This document shows, in pieces, positions 15,157-26,200 of a stretch of DNA of 48,728 bases. Source of the stretch: Schlegelella_A sp038318385 (GTDB taxonomy: Bacteria > Pseudomonadota > Gammaproteobacteria > Burkholderiales > Burkholderiaceae_C); contig JBBQCD010000032.1 in NCBI GenBank assembly GCA_038318385.1, positions 1 to 48,728 on the forward strand, given 5' to 3'. The translations under genes and the position numbers were made by a program. Within the stretch, counting starts at the first letter, position 1, and each line of letters starts with the position of its first letter. Below the pieces are notes generated by a model. The model was given only the letters and a program-made list of their open reading frames with translations, was not told the origin of the DNA and did no database searches.

Positions 15157-15852
15157 ATGGGGATGCTCAGGAAACTCGGCTCGGCGCTCTTCACAGTGCC
15201 GCTGGTCTTGTCGTCGTTGCTGCTGCGCGCGCTGCAGGCGTTCGAGAAGTCGAACGGCAAGCGACGTCGTTCGCTCATCGCGGCGCGGCGCAGCCCGACG
15301 GCCGAACCGCCGCCTCGGCCCCGCGAAGAGCGAGCCGCGACGCCTCACGTACCCGGCGCAGACGTGAAGGCCATGCGCATCGCGCTGACGGCGGTACTCG
15401 ACGAGCATCCCGGAAGTCGGGCGGTGTTTCGCTACCTGGCTCACTTCGAACGTCGTCTGACGAAGACCGGTCTGGCGGCGCTCGACCTGATGCCCGACAA
15501 ACGCCTCAGGCGCGCACTCGCACAGTTCGAGGCGATCGTCACCAATTGGTCGCACCCGCGGCTGGCCGAACTGCGCTCGCGAATGGCGGTTGCGATCTCC
15601 GTGCGCACCAGTGCCGGCGCCCTGTGGATTCCCCAGGCGACGATCTCCAAGGCCTATGCCCCGCGGCGCATGCCGATGCTGGCGCGGGTCCGGGCGCACG
15701 AGGCGCCGACGCCGACGGAGTTCCAGGGCAGCCGCCAGGTCGAAGTGGAAGACGATGTCAGCATCTCACGCTTCGAAGCCGCTGTCGGTGCATGGGACCT
15801 TTCCAGCCGCCAGGCGCTTGCCGCCTTGTCCGCGCCCGCCAGTCGTCAGTGA
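15157..15852 (+). CDS. Hypothetical protein with amino-terminal hydrophobic segment
   Basis: A 231-residue protein. A hydrophobic stretch at about 7-28 (LGSALFTVPLVLSSLLLRAL) could be a membrane anchor or uncleaved signal. It is followed by an Arg/Pro-rich linker (about 33-66) and a helical, Ala/Leu/Arg-rich body (about 70-230) with FRYLAHFERRLTKTGLAALD and the closing VSISRFEAAVGAWDLSSRQA. No recognised domain. It stands alone, divergent from the two small genes before it across 250 bp that hold nothing else identifiable. Reality is supported by length and by G/C third positions; function is not assigned. Confidence 0.55.
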   Translation: MGMLRKLGSALFTVPLVLSSLLLRALQAFEKSNGKRRRSLIAARRSPTAEPPPRPREERAATPHVPGADVKAMRIALTAVLDEHPGSRAVFRYLAHFERRLTKTGLAALDLMPDKRLRRALAQFEAIVTNWSHPRLAELRSRMAVAISVRTSAGALWIPQATISKAYAPRRMPMLARVRAHEAPTPTEFQGSRQVEVEDDVSISRFEAAVGAWDLSSRQALAALSAPASRQ

Positions 15853-15925
15853 CCCTTCGGGGGCGTCGGCACCCGCGGGGGTGATAGAAACGGGTCCGTC
15901 CGCGGATTCTGTCTGTTGCCTGCCG

Positions 15926-16357
15926 ATGAAACGCCACCTCGCGACCAGCGTCGCCCTCTTTCTCGCCGCAGCGGGCCTGCCGGCCCACGCCGATCCGACG
16001 CTCGAGCACGCGGCTCAGTGCGTCGCCGCGCTCGAGGCTGAGGCCGAGGGCCTGGCCCAGCAGTTGCGCAACGGCAAGGCCGACATCGAGCCGATGCTGG
16101 TACAGCGGGTGCAGCAGGGCTTCGCCTTCATCGGTGCGGTCTACAAGCAGGGCGTGCAGAACGACGACGCCACGCGGATGCTGAAGGAGGCGGAGAAGGC
16201 GCAGGAGTCGCTGCCCCAGGCTGAACTCGCCTCGCGCCAGGCTGCGTGTCGCGCCGAGGGCGGCCAGCTGCTGGCCAACGCCAATTTCCTCGAACGCGCC
16301 TTCGTGAACCGCGCCGCACAGCGCCGGGTCGACAAGCTCAAGCAACGCGCCGGCTGA
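15926..16357 (+). CDS. Exported small helical protein
   Basis: A 143-residue protein with a clear signal peptide (MKRHLATSVALFLAAAGLP, cleavage after AHA). The mature part is helical with two cysteines (in HAAQCVAALEAEA and ASRQAACRAEGGQ) that could form a disulfide. The start at 15926 is set by the signal sequence. It is followed 25 bp later by the NmrA-family gene on the same strand. No family name can be given; periplasmic location is inferred. Confidence 0.65.
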   Translation: MKRHLATSVALFLAAAGLPAHADPTLEHAAQCVAALEAEAEGLAQQLRNGKADIEPMLVQRVQQGFAFIGAVYKQGVQNDDATRMLKEAEKAQESLPQAELASRQAACRAEGGQLLANANFLERAFVNRAAQRRVDKLKQRAG

Positions 16358-16382
16358 GCGCCGACGCCAACCGGAGATCCGC

Positions 16383-17351
16383 ATGGACCCCAAGCTCCCG
16401 CTCCTCACCATCTTCGGCGCCACCGGAGCACAGGGTGGTGGCCTGGCGCGCGCCATGCTCGCGCGCAACAAGCCCGATCACCGGATCCGCGCGGTCACCC
16501 GCAAGCCCGAGAGCGCGAACGCCCGCGAACTCGCCCAGCTCGGAGCCGAGGTGGTCCAGGCCGATCTCGACGACCCGGCGAGCGTCCAGGCCGCCATGCG
16601 CGGTGCCGACGCCGTCTACGCGGTGACCAATTTCTGGGAACACATGTCGCCGGATCGCGAGCTCAAGCAGGCCGAGGCACTCGCCGAAGGCGCACAGCGC
16701 GAGAAGGTCGGGCACGTGATCTGGTCGACCCTGGAAGACTCGCGACGGTTCCTGCCGGCCGACGGGCGCCGCATGCCGGTGCTGATGGGTCATTACAACG
16801 TGCCGCACCTGGACGCCAAGGGAGAGGCCAACCGCTTCTTCAGCGAGCGCGGCCTGCCCGTGACCTTCCTGCTGACCTCGTTCTACTGGGACAACCTGAT
16901 CCACTTCGGGATGGGGCCGCAGCGTGGCCCCGACGGGCAACTCGTCTTCGTGCTGCCGATGGGCGACCGCCCGTTGCCCGGCATCGCGGCTGCCGACATC
17001 GGCGCCTGCGCTGCGGGGATATTCCGCCAGGGTGCATCGACCATCGGTCGCACGATCGGCATCGCCGGCGAGCACCTCACGGGAGGGCAGATGGCGAGCG
17101 CGCTGTCACGCGCGCTGAAGGAGCCGGTGGTTCATGTGGCCATGCCGCCGCAGGACTACGCCAAGCTCGGCTTCCCCGGTGCCGACGATCTGGCCAACAT
17201 GTTCCAGTTCAACCACGACTTCGCCGAGCAATACTGCGCCGCGCGGCCGACGGCCGAATCACGGGCGTTGAACCCCGGGCTGATGACCTTCGATGCCTGG
17301 CTGCTGAGCGCGGGCTCGCAGATCAACGTTCCGCCAAAACCGGCGGATTGA
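16383..17351 (+). CDS. NmrA/HSCARG-family NAD(P)-binding protein
   Basis: A 322-residue cytosolic Rossmann-fold protein of the atypical short-chain dehydrogenase class. The dinucleotide motif is GATGAQGGG (about residues 13-21), followed by AVTRKPES, the NADP-type second strand with arginine, and the ADAVYAVTNFWEHMSPDRE segment typical of NmrA. The catalytic YxxxK is not evident, as expected for NmrA-like redox sensors. These proteins bind NADP(H) and act as regulators or quinone/azo reductase relatives. It converges with rpoD. Confidence 0.87.
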   Translation: MDPKLPLLTIFGATGAQGGGLARAMLARNKPDHRIRAVTRKPESANARELAQLGAEVVQADLDDPASVQAAMRGADAVYAVTNFWEHMSPDRELKQAEALAEGAQREKVGHVIWSTLEDSRRFLPADGRRMPVLMGHYNVPHLDAKGEANRFFSERGLPVTFLLTSFYWDNLIHFGMGPQRGPDGQLVFVLPMGDRPLPGIAAADIGACAAGIFRQGASTIGRTIGIAGEHLTGGQMASALSRALKEPVVHVAMPPQDYAKLGFPGADDLANMFQFNHDFAEQYCAARPTAESRALNPGLMTFDAWLLSAGSQINVPPKPAD

Positions 17352-17357
17352 GCCGGC

Positions 17358-17375
17358 GGCGGCCGGCGGGCCGCC
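17358..17375. terminator. GC-rich hairpin between NmrA gene and rpoD
   Basis: GGCGGCC and GGCCGCC form a 7-bp all-GC stem with a GGCG loop in the 43-bp gap between two converging genes. It lacks a T-run, so it may block read-through in both directions without being a classical intrinsic terminator. Confidence 0.4.
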
Positions 17376-17394
17376 TCTCCGGCGGAACCCCTGC

Positions 17395-19611
17395 TCAGAG
17401 CGCTTCGGCGTAGGTCCGCAGGCGATCCGAGCGGCTCGGGTGCTTGAGCTTCCTGATCGCCTTGGTCTCGATCTGGCGGATGCGCTCGCGGGTGACGTCG
17501 AACTGACGTCCGACTTCCTCGAGCGTGTGGTCGTTGCTCATGTCGATGCCGAAGCGCATCCGCAGGACCTTGGCTTCGCGCGCGGTCAGGCCGTCGAGCA
17601 CTTCACCGACCACCGAGCGCAGGCCGGCCTGCATCGCCGCTTCCATTGGCGCGACGCTGCGCGTGTCCTCGATGAAGTCGCCGAGCGTCGCATCGCCTTC
17701 GTCACCGAACGGCAGCTCCATCGAGACGGGCTCCTTGGCGATCTTCATGATCTGACGGATCTTGGCTTCCGGCAATTCGAGCTTGGCGGCGATCGTCGCC
17801 GCATCGGGCTCGGCGCCGAACTCCTGCAGGTGGGCACGGCTGACGCGGTTGACCTTGTTGATCATCTCGATCATGTGGACCGGCACGCGGATCGTCCGGG
17901 CCTGGTCGGCGATCGCCCGCGTGATGGCCTGGCGGATCCACCAGGTCGCGTAGGTCGAGAACTTGAAGCCGCGGCGGTATTCGAATTTCTCCACCGCCTT
18001 CATCAGGCCGACGTTGCCTTCCTGGATCAGGTCGAGGAACAGCATCCCGCGGTTGGTGTACTTCTTGGCGACCGAGATCACCAGGCGCAGGTTGGCCTCG
18101 ATCATCTCGCGCTTGGCGCCGAGCGAGGCACGCTCGCCCTCGTTCATCTGCTTGCTGATCGTCTTCAGGTCGTCGATCGGGATCACGACCTGCGCCTGCA
18201 GCTCGGCCAGCTTGGCCTGCAGTTCCTGGATCGCGGGGGCATTGCGGCGCAGGGCGGCGGCGTACGGCACGCGCCCTGAGGCCTCGGCTTCGACCCAGCC
18301 CGGGTTCAGCGCGTTCGGCGGGAAGCTCTCGATGAAGTGCTCCTGCGTCATGCCGCAGCGATCGACGGCGATGCGCCGGATCTCGCGTTCGTAGCGGCGC
18401 ACGTCGTTGACCTGCGCGCGCAACTCGCCGCAGAGGCGGTGGATGGTCTTGGTCGTGAAGCGGATGGTCATCAGCTGCGCCGTCAGCGCCTGCTGCGCGG
18501 CACGGTAGCTCGGCGTGCCGTAGCCACCGCGCTCGTAGGCACGGCGCAGCTTGTCGAAGGACACGCGCATCGCCGCGAAGCGCTCGAGAGCCTGGGTCTT
18601 CATCTCCTCGAGGCGGCGCGTCATCGCCCGGCTGCCGCCGTTGCCGTCGTCGTCGTCCTCGGCGTCATCGAAGGAATCGACGTCCTCTTCGGCGACGTAG
18701 TCGTCGGCCTCCCCGGCGACGACGAAGCCGTCGACGACCTCGGAGATCGTCATCTCGCCGGCGGCGATCTTCTCGCCGCAGGCGAGGATCGCACCCATCG
18801 TGCCCGGAGACGCGGAGATCGCCTGCATCATGTCCTGCAGGCCGCCCTCGATGCGCTTGGCGATCTCGATCTCGCCTTCACGCGTGAGAAGTTCGAAGGA
18901 CCCCATCTCGCGCATGTACATGCGCACCGGGTCGGTGGTGCGGCCGAACTCGGAGTCGACGGTCGAGAGCGCCGCCTCGGCGGCTTCCTCGGCTTCCTCG
19001 TCGGTCGACGCGGTCGCCGCGCCGCCTTCGACCAGCAGGGTCGCGGCGTCCGGTGCCTGCTCGTACACGGCGATGCCCATGTCGTTGAGCATCTTGACGA
19101 TCGCCTCGAGCACCTCGGGCTCGACCAGCTTGGCCGGCAGGTGGTCGTTGATCTCCTGCTGGATCAGGAAGCCCCGCGTCTTGCCCATCTTCACCAGCGT
19201 CTTCAGCTCGCTGCGGCGCTTTTCCGCCTCTTCCTCGGTAAGGGCGGTCACGTCGAGGCCGAATTCGCGGATCAGCGCCCGCTCCTTCGACTTCGGCACC
19301 TTCACGCGCAACGGCTTGGCCTTGGCGGGCGTCGCCTCGGCCGCCAGGATGTCGTCGGCGTCGAGGACGTCGCTGTCGGTTTCCTGGTCGACCGCGTCGA
19401 AGACCAGTTCCTCGCGATCGGCCTTGCCGGCCTTGCCGACTTTGGCGGGACGCCCTTTGGGCTTGGCGGTCGTGGTGGCGCGCGTCGGGGGTGTGGCCGC
19501 AGCATTCGCCTTGGCGGGCTTCGCGCCCTTGACGGCGCGCGGGGCTTCGACCCGGACGGCCGCAGCCTTGTCGATGAGCAGGGCGGCGGCGGTGGTCTTC
19601 TTCGTGGTCAT
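17395..19611 (-). CDS. rpoD: RNA polymerase primary sigma factor RpoD (sigma-70)
   Basis: A 738-residue primary sigma factor. It has a Lys/Ala-rich amino-terminal extension (about 1-100, usual in Burkholderiales), region 1.1, region 1.2 (DPVRMYMREMGSFELLTREG), an acidic non-conserved insert, regions 2-3 (AKKYTNRGMLFLDLIQEGNV, KFSTYATWWIRQAITRAIAD), region 3 (EPVSMELPFGDEGDATLGDF) and region 4 (TLEEVGRQFDVTRERIRQIE), ending LRTYAEAL. The start at 19611 (MTTKKTT) has AGGA upstream and fits the family better than the longer reading from 19653. dnaG, the common neighbour of rpoD, does not lie upstream; instead there is an intergenic stretch and a uracil-DNA-glycosylase remnant. Confidence 0.97.
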   Translation of the reverse strand: MTTKKTTAAALLIDKAAAVRVEAPRAVKGAKPAKANAAATPPTRATTTAKPKGRPAKVGKAGKADREELVFDAVDQETDSDVLDADDILAAEATPAKAKPLRVKVPKSKERALIREFGLDVTALTEEEAEKRRSELKTLVKMGKTRGFLIQQEINDHLPAKLVEPEVLEAIVKMLNDMGIAVYEQAPDAATLLVEGGAATASTDEEAEEAAEAALSTVDSEFGRTTDPVRMYMREMGSFELLTREGEIEIAKRIEGGLQDMMQAISASPGTMGAILACGEKIAAGEMTISEVVDGFVVAGEADDYVAEEDVDSFDDAEDDDDGNGGSRAMTRRLEEMKTQALERFAAMRVSFDKLRRAYERGGYGTPSYRAAQQALTAQLMTIRFTTKTIHRLCGELRAQVNDVRRYEREIRRIAVDRCGMTQEHFIESFPPNALNPGWVEAEASGRVPYAAALRRNAPAIQELQAKLAELQAQVVIPIDDLKTISKQMNEGERASLGAKREMIEANLRLVISVAKKYTNRGMLFLDLIQEGNVGLMKAVEKFEYRRGFKFSTYATWWIRQAITRAIADQARTIRVPVHMIEMINKVNRVSRAHLQEFGAEPDAATIAAKLELPEAKIRQIMKIAKEPVSMELPFGDEGDATLGDFIEDTRSVAPMEAAMQAGLRSVVGEVLDGLTAREAKVLRMRFGIDMSNDHTLEEVGRQFDVTRERIRQIETKAIRKLKHPSRSDRLRTYAEAL

Positions 19612-19900
19612 GCGGCTGGTTCCTGGAATGATGTTGCCGACCCGGACACCCACGGCAATGCGCGCCGAGGGGCGCGCGTGACGTCTGAAACCGGACTGCC
19701 TCGGCAGATTCGAAGCAAAAGGCGAGATATTGACCTAAATGGGGACTGTGCGCCGGTTTGAAAGCGAATTTCGGGGTCAATCGCCCGGCTTTTGTCACTT
19801 CGAAGGCCCCGAAACCGGGCTCGTGCTCCCGTTTAGGCCATTTCCGGACCGGCGAGGTCCAATGACCCATCAGATCGGCTTTGCCGGAGAAAGGTTCCTC

Positions 19901-20185
19901 CTATGCCCCGGCGGAGCCTGCTCTCCCCCGCGATCGGACGTCCGCGGGACCGGCAGCCGCCGCTGCCAAGTCGGCTTGCCACGCCGCCAGTGCCGCATCG
20001 CGCTCTTCGCCCGGCAGGCGCAGGAGCGCCGACGGGTGCAGCGTCACCAGCACGGGCAGGCCGTCGGTGCGCGCTATCCATCGGCCGCACTCGCGCATCA
20101 CCGCAACCGGCCGACCGAGCAGGGAGCGTGCGGCCGTAGCGCCGAGGGCAATGCCCCTATGATTTGCCGCAGCGGCCCGATCCAT
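19901..20185 (-). pseudogene. Carboxy-terminal remnant of a UdgX/family-4-type uracil-DNA glycosylase
   Basis: The minus strand encodes a tail typical of UdgX-like glycosylases: GIALGATAARSLLG (from about 20155), a CGRWI element where the family has RG, then the motif LVTLHPSALLRLPGEERDA and the final helix WQADLAAAAAG. The upstream four-fifths, including the GEQPGD-type active-site motif, is absent; the homology stops at about 20155, 53 bp from the start of the sensor-kinase gene on the opposite strand. It is therefore a truncated remnant. The rest of 19612-19900 holds no gene I can support and should contain the rpoD promoter, which I could not pinpoint. Confidence 0.7.
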
Positions 20186-20208
20186 GGGCTACATGAGGAC
20201 TCCGGCCC

Positions 20209-23200
20209 GTGACGCACCCGCAAGGACTTCCGCTGCAGGCTGTGCGCGACCTGGCCTGGGCCGGCCAGCACGAACGTGCCATCGAGGAATGTGCCAAGGC
20301 GCTCCGGGACGCCAGCCTGCCGGCAACGCAGCGCCTGGCCTGGCTCGATCTGCGCAGCGCCTCGCTCGCCGCGCGGGGCCTCGTCGCCGATGCCATGCGC
20401 GACGCCCGCACGATGCTCGATACCGCACGGCGGCGACGCAGCCCGGAGTCGATCGTCCTGGCGCTGAACCGGCTGGCCCAGGTGCTGATTCGCCAGGGCC
20501 GCTTCCCACCCGCGCTGGAAGCGGGCGAGGAGGCGATCGACCTCGCGCAGCGCCACGCCGTGCCCTTGCTCGCGCAAAGCCTGCTGCGCCTCGGCGAAGC
20601 GCAGATGCGCTCGACGCTGACCGATGCGGCGCTTGTCAACGCCGAGCGGGCGATCGCGCTGGACGAACGGGCCGGCGACGAAGTCGGCCTGGGTCGGGCC
20701 TACTGGTTGAAGGCCTTCGTCCACTCGCGCCGGTCCGAGGACGCGCGCTCCCGTGAAGCCGCGCTCCGCTCGGCGGCACTCGCCCGCCACAGCGGCGACG
20801 AATTCGGCCTGGGCAACGCGCTGAACGTCCTCTGCTTCACCAGCAAGGACATCGCCGAGCGCATCGCGCTGTCGCAGCAGGCCGGGCAAGCCTTCGACCG
20901 TGCCGGAGACGTCTTCGGCCACAGCCTGACGATCGGCAACTTGTCGCTGAGCTACGCCGAGCTGGGCCTCTACCGCCGCGCCTGTCGACTCGGGGAAGTC
21001 GTCCTCGATGCGCTGCGCCACAGCGGCGCGCGCCAGGGCGTGGCATTCCAGCTCGGAGGCATCCTGAGCTGGAAGATCGCGCTCGGCGAACTCGATGCGG
21101 TCCAGGCGCGCTGGAGGGAATACGAAGGCCTGATTGCCGATCTCGGCGAACCCTTGACGAAGGCGCATCACGATCTGGTCGCCAGCGAGCTCGCGCTGGC
21201 GCGTGGGGACCCCTTGGCGGCCGAGGCCGTGCTCCGCGGCGCGCTCGAATGGGTGCATTCCGGACTGGGGGCCGATGTCGCCGCCGGCTTGCTGGCACTG
21301 GCGCGCGCACTCCTCGCCCAGGGCAGGCCGGGCGATGCCCTCGAGGTCAGCGAGCGCGCCGCGGCAATGCACCGCGGTCAGGGCTACGGACGGGCCACGC
21401 AAGGGCGCAGCCAGGAGATCTGGTGGCGCCACGCCCAGGCACTGGCGGCCAACGGCCGCAGCGAAGAGGCGTGGGAGGCACTGCGGCAGGCGCACGAGTT
21501 GCTGCTCGACGCCGTCGGCAACGTCCACGACGAGGGCCTGCGGCGCAGCTTCCTGAACAAGGTCGAAGTCAACCGCGAGATCGTGCTCGAATGGCTTCGG
21601 GAATCGGCAGCACGCGGGTTGCCGGAGGCTGAGCGCCTCGCCCACCTCGTCATCGAAAGCAGCTTGAGCGAGCCCTTCAAGCGGCTGGTGGACAGCGGCA
21701 CGCGCCTGAACGAACTGCGCAGCGCGGCCGCGCTGCAAGAATTCCTGATCGAAGAGGTCGCCGAGCTGAGCGGCGCCGACCGCGTGTTGCTGGTCCTCGC
21801 CGAGGCCGATGGCGAGCCGGTCGACGGCGGACTGCGCGTGGCGGGCGCACTGGTGCCCAAGGCCGAGAGCCACGCCGACGGCGTGGCGGCGCTGCTGCAG
21901 GCGATCACGCCATGGCTCCAGGAGGCGCGTCGCACGCGTGTGGTCAGCGTGCGCCACGGTCCCGAAGGCGCCGAACCGGTCGCGCAGCGCTCCTGCCTCG
22001 TCGCGCCGCTGATCGCCCAGAACGCGCTGCTCGGATTCCTCTACGCCGACATCGAAGGCGCGTTCGGCCGCTTCGGTGACGCCGATCGCGACATGCTGGC
22101 GATGCTGGCCGGGCAGGCTGCGGTCGCGCTCGACAACGCGCGCTGGGCCGAAGGACTCGAAGCCAAGGTGACGGAGCGCACCGCGGCCCTGAGCCAGGCA
22201 CTGGAGCGCCAGACGGCCACCGCCGAGATCCTCAAGGTCATCGCCGGGTCGCCCGGCGATGCCAAGCCCGTGTTCGATGCCATCGCGGCGGCATCGAACC
22301 GCCTCATCGGCGGCTATTCGACCTCGGCCTGGCGCTTTCGCGACGGCAAGCTCGACCTGGTCGCCTTCACACCCACCGATCTGGAAGGCGACGCCGCGCT
22401 GCGCGAACTTTCCGGCACCCCGATGGCCAACTTCTCGCGGCTCGAGCCGATTCTCGCCGGCGAGATCGTGCAGGTCACCGACACCGAGAACCAATCGGAG
22501 TATCCCGTCGCCGCGCGCGACCGTGCACGCCGGCGCGGATTTCGAAGCCTGGTCCTGTGCCCGCTGCGCCGCGACGATGTCTCGGTCGGAATGCTCAGCG
22601 TCACCCGCCGTGAGCCCGGGGCTTTCGGGCGCCACCAGGTCGAGCTGCTGCAGGCCTTCGCCGACCAGGCGATGATCGCGGTCGAGAACGCGCGCCTCTT
22701 CAACGAGACCCGCGAGTCGCTGGAGCGACAGACCGCCACGGCCGAGGTGCTGCAGGTCATCAGCCAGTCCGTGGCCGACACGGCGCCGGTTTTCGACAAG
22801 ATCATCCGGAGCTGCGAGAAGCTCTTCGGCGTGGACGATGCCAACGTGGCGCTGATCCGCGACGACGGATTGATGCATCTGATCCAGGATTCCTCGGTCT
22901 CGCCGAAGGAAAGCCTGCAGACGGCCAAGGCGCGGATTCAGTCGGAGTTTCCCCGGCCGGTTCGCGACTCGATCCACGGATACGCCATTCACAAGGGCCA
23001 GGTGGTGCATTTCCCGGACGTGATCGACGGCCCCGATGTGCCCGAAGGGCTGCGCGAAACAGCCCGCGCGAGAGGCGGCAACTATGCCGCCATGTTCGCG
23101 CCGATGTTCTGGGAGGGCAAGGGCATCGGCGCGATCGGCGTGCACCGCAGCCCGCCCGCGCCGTTCAGCGCCAACGACATTGCCCTGTTGAAGACCTTTG

Positions 23201-26200
23201 CCGACCAGGCCGTGATCGCGATCCAGAACGCGCAGCTGTTCAACGAAACACAGCAGGCGCTGGAGCGGCAGACGGCGACCGCCGAGATCCTGCGCGTGAT
23301 CAGCGGCTCGATCACCGACGCGCAGCCGGTCTTCGACACCATCGTCACCAGTTGCCAGCATCTCTTCGCCGGCAAGGCCGTTGCACTGGCGATGCCGAAG
23401 GGCACGGCGATCGAAGTCGTCGCGTTCGCCAACGACGCGACCGGCGCCCCCGAGGGTGGTTTCCTCAAGCCCTGGCCGCTCGACCTCGGCAGCGGCGCCG
23501 GCACCTGTCTGCTCGAGTCCCGAGTCGTCGTCGTCCCCGACACCGTGGCCGCCGCCAACCGCTTCTGGCGCATGCCGCAGCTCGCGCTCGCGCTCGGCTA
23601 CCACTCCGCGCTCTTCGTGCCGTTGCTGCGCGAAGGCGTCGCCATCGGCTGCCTGGCCATCCTGCGCGCCGACGTCGGCGATTTCGACGAGCAAGGCATC
23701 GCGCTGGCGCAGACCTTCGCCGATCAGGCCGTGATCGCGATCGAGAACGTGCGCCTCTTCAACGAGACCAAGACTGCCCTCGCCAAGGTGGAGGAGCGCA
23801 CGTTCGAGCTGACCGAGTCGCTCGACTACCAGACCGCGATCAGCGACGTGCTGCGCTGCATCAGCGAGTCGCCGACCGATGTCGCGCCGGTGTTCCAGGC
23901 CATCCTCGAAAGCGCGTCGCGGCTCTTCGACAGCCAGCTGGCGGCGGTCTTCCGCTACGACGGCGAACTGGTGCACCTGGTCGCCACGCAGGGCTGGACG
24001 CCGCAGGCGATCGAGGACGCGCGCCGCCTCTATCCGGCGCCGCCGAACCCGCAGATGATGAGCGGCCGGGTGGTGATGTCCGGACAACTGGAGACCGAAG
24101 AGGACACCTTTCTCGATCCGGGCTACGACCAGACCACCGCGCGCGTGGGCCATTGGCGCCGCATGCTCGGCGCGCCGCTGCTCAAGGACGGCAGCGCGGT
24201 CGGCGCCATCGTCGTCGCCTGGCCGGATCCGGGCCAGACGCCGAAGCGGCAGATCGACCTGCTGAAGACCTTCGCCGGGCAGGCGGTGATCGCGATCGAG
24301 AATGTGCGCCTGCTCCACGAGACCAAGGAGTCGCTCGAGCAGCAGACCGCCACTGCGGCGATCCTGAAGGTCATCAGCGAATCGCCGGCCGACATCCAAC
24401 CGGTGTTCCGGGCGATCGTCGACACCAGCTTCCGCCTGTTCGACGTCGACATGGCGGTGATGTTCGGACGCGAAGGCGACCACTATCGCGTGATGACGAT
24501 TGCGTCCAGCGAGCACCCCGCCGGCGAGCCTTTCGCCGAACTGATTCCGCTCGACGCGCAGGCCAACTTCCCGTCGCAGGTGATCCTGAACAAGACCCTG
24601 CTGCACATCCCCGACTGGTCCGCGGTCGAACTGCCGAAGCACGAGCAGCGGGTCTACGACAAGGACGGGTATCGCAGCGCCCTTTTTCTGCCGGTCATGC
24701 GCGGTGGCGATTGCATGGGCGCTCTCGCGATCGCCCGCAAGACACAGCGCGCATTCGGCGCACGCGACATCGCCCTGATGCACGCGTTCGTCGACCAGGC
24801 CGAGATCGCCATCGAGAACGTGCGGCTGTTCAAGGAGGCCCAGGAAGCGCGGGCGCAGGCCGAGGTCGCTCGCGCTCAGGCCGAAGCGGCCAACGAAGCC
24901 AAGAGCAGCTTCCTGGCGACGATGAGCCACGAGATCCGCACGCCGATGAATGCCGTCATCGGCATGAGCGGGCTGCTGCTCGACACGCCCCTGAGTGCTG
25001 AGCAGCGCGATTTCGCCGGCACGATCCGCGACAGCGGCGATGCGCTGCTGACGATCATCAACGACATCCTCGACTTCTCGAAGATCGAGGCCGGCCGCAT
25101 GGACGTGGAGGCGCACCCGTTCGACCTGCGCGAATGCGTGGAATCGGCGCTCGACCTGATCGGCGCTCGCGCCGCCGAGAAGCACCTCGACCTTGCCTAC
25201 ATGTTCGAAGGCGATGTGCCCGCGGCGATCGTCGGCGACGTCACCCGGCTGCGCCAGGTCCTGCTGAACCTCCTCTCCAACGCGGTCAAGTTCACCGAAC
25301 GGGGCGAAGTGGTTCTCGCGGTGCAGGTCTGCGCGGTCGACAGCGGCGAGCCGCAGATCGAATTCGCCGTGCGCGACACCGGCATCGGCCTGACGCCGCA
25401 GAACATCGCCAAGCTGTTCCAGAGCTTCAGCCAGGCCGACAGCTCGACGACCCGCAAGTACGGCGGCACGGGACTCGGGCTGGCGATCAGCAAGCGCCTG
25501 ACCGAGCTGATGGGGGGGACCATGTGGGTCGAGAGCGAGGGCGTGGGCCTGGGATCGACCTTCCGCTTCACCATCCGTGCGCCCCATGCCGAACTCCCGT
25601 CGACGAGCCGGCGCAGCTTTGCCGGCGAGCAACCCGCCCTCGTCGGCAAGCGTCTGCTCGTCGTCGACGACAACGCCACCAACCGCAGGATCCTGCGCCT
25701 GCAGACCGGGCGCTGGGGCATGCAGCCGCGCGACTCGGACTCGCCGGCCGAGGCGCTGGCGTGGCTGCGCGCGACCGAGCGCTTCGACGTCGCGATCATC
25801 GACATGCACATGCCGGAGATGGACGGCATCGCGCTGGCGCGCCAGATCCGCGCCATCGACCCGGCGCTGCCGTTGATCCTCTTCACCTCGCTAGGCCGCC
25901 GCGAAAGCGCCGATGACGGCGCCGAGCTGTTCCGGGCGACACTCGCCAAGCCGCTGCACCAGAGCCAGCTTTTCGACACGCTGATGACACTGCTGGCCGA
26001 GGAGCGCGCCGCGCCGCGACCTTCCGCTGTCGACAAGCCGGTGCTCGACAAGGCGATGGCCGCGCGCCATCCGCTGCGCATCCTGCTGGCCGAGGACAAC
26101 GTCGTCAACCAGAAGCTCGCGCTGCGCCTGCTGCAGCAGATGGGCTACCGCGCCGACGTCGCCTCCAATGGCGTCGAGGCGATCGAGTCGATCGCCCGCC

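Noticed and set aside
20098..25809. A 1903-codon open frame on the minus strand opposite the sensor kinase
   Set aside because: Such long antisense frames arise where G/C third positions remove stop codons. The residues are Arg/Gln/Val-rich without domains, while the plus strand encodes unmistakable kinase motifs.
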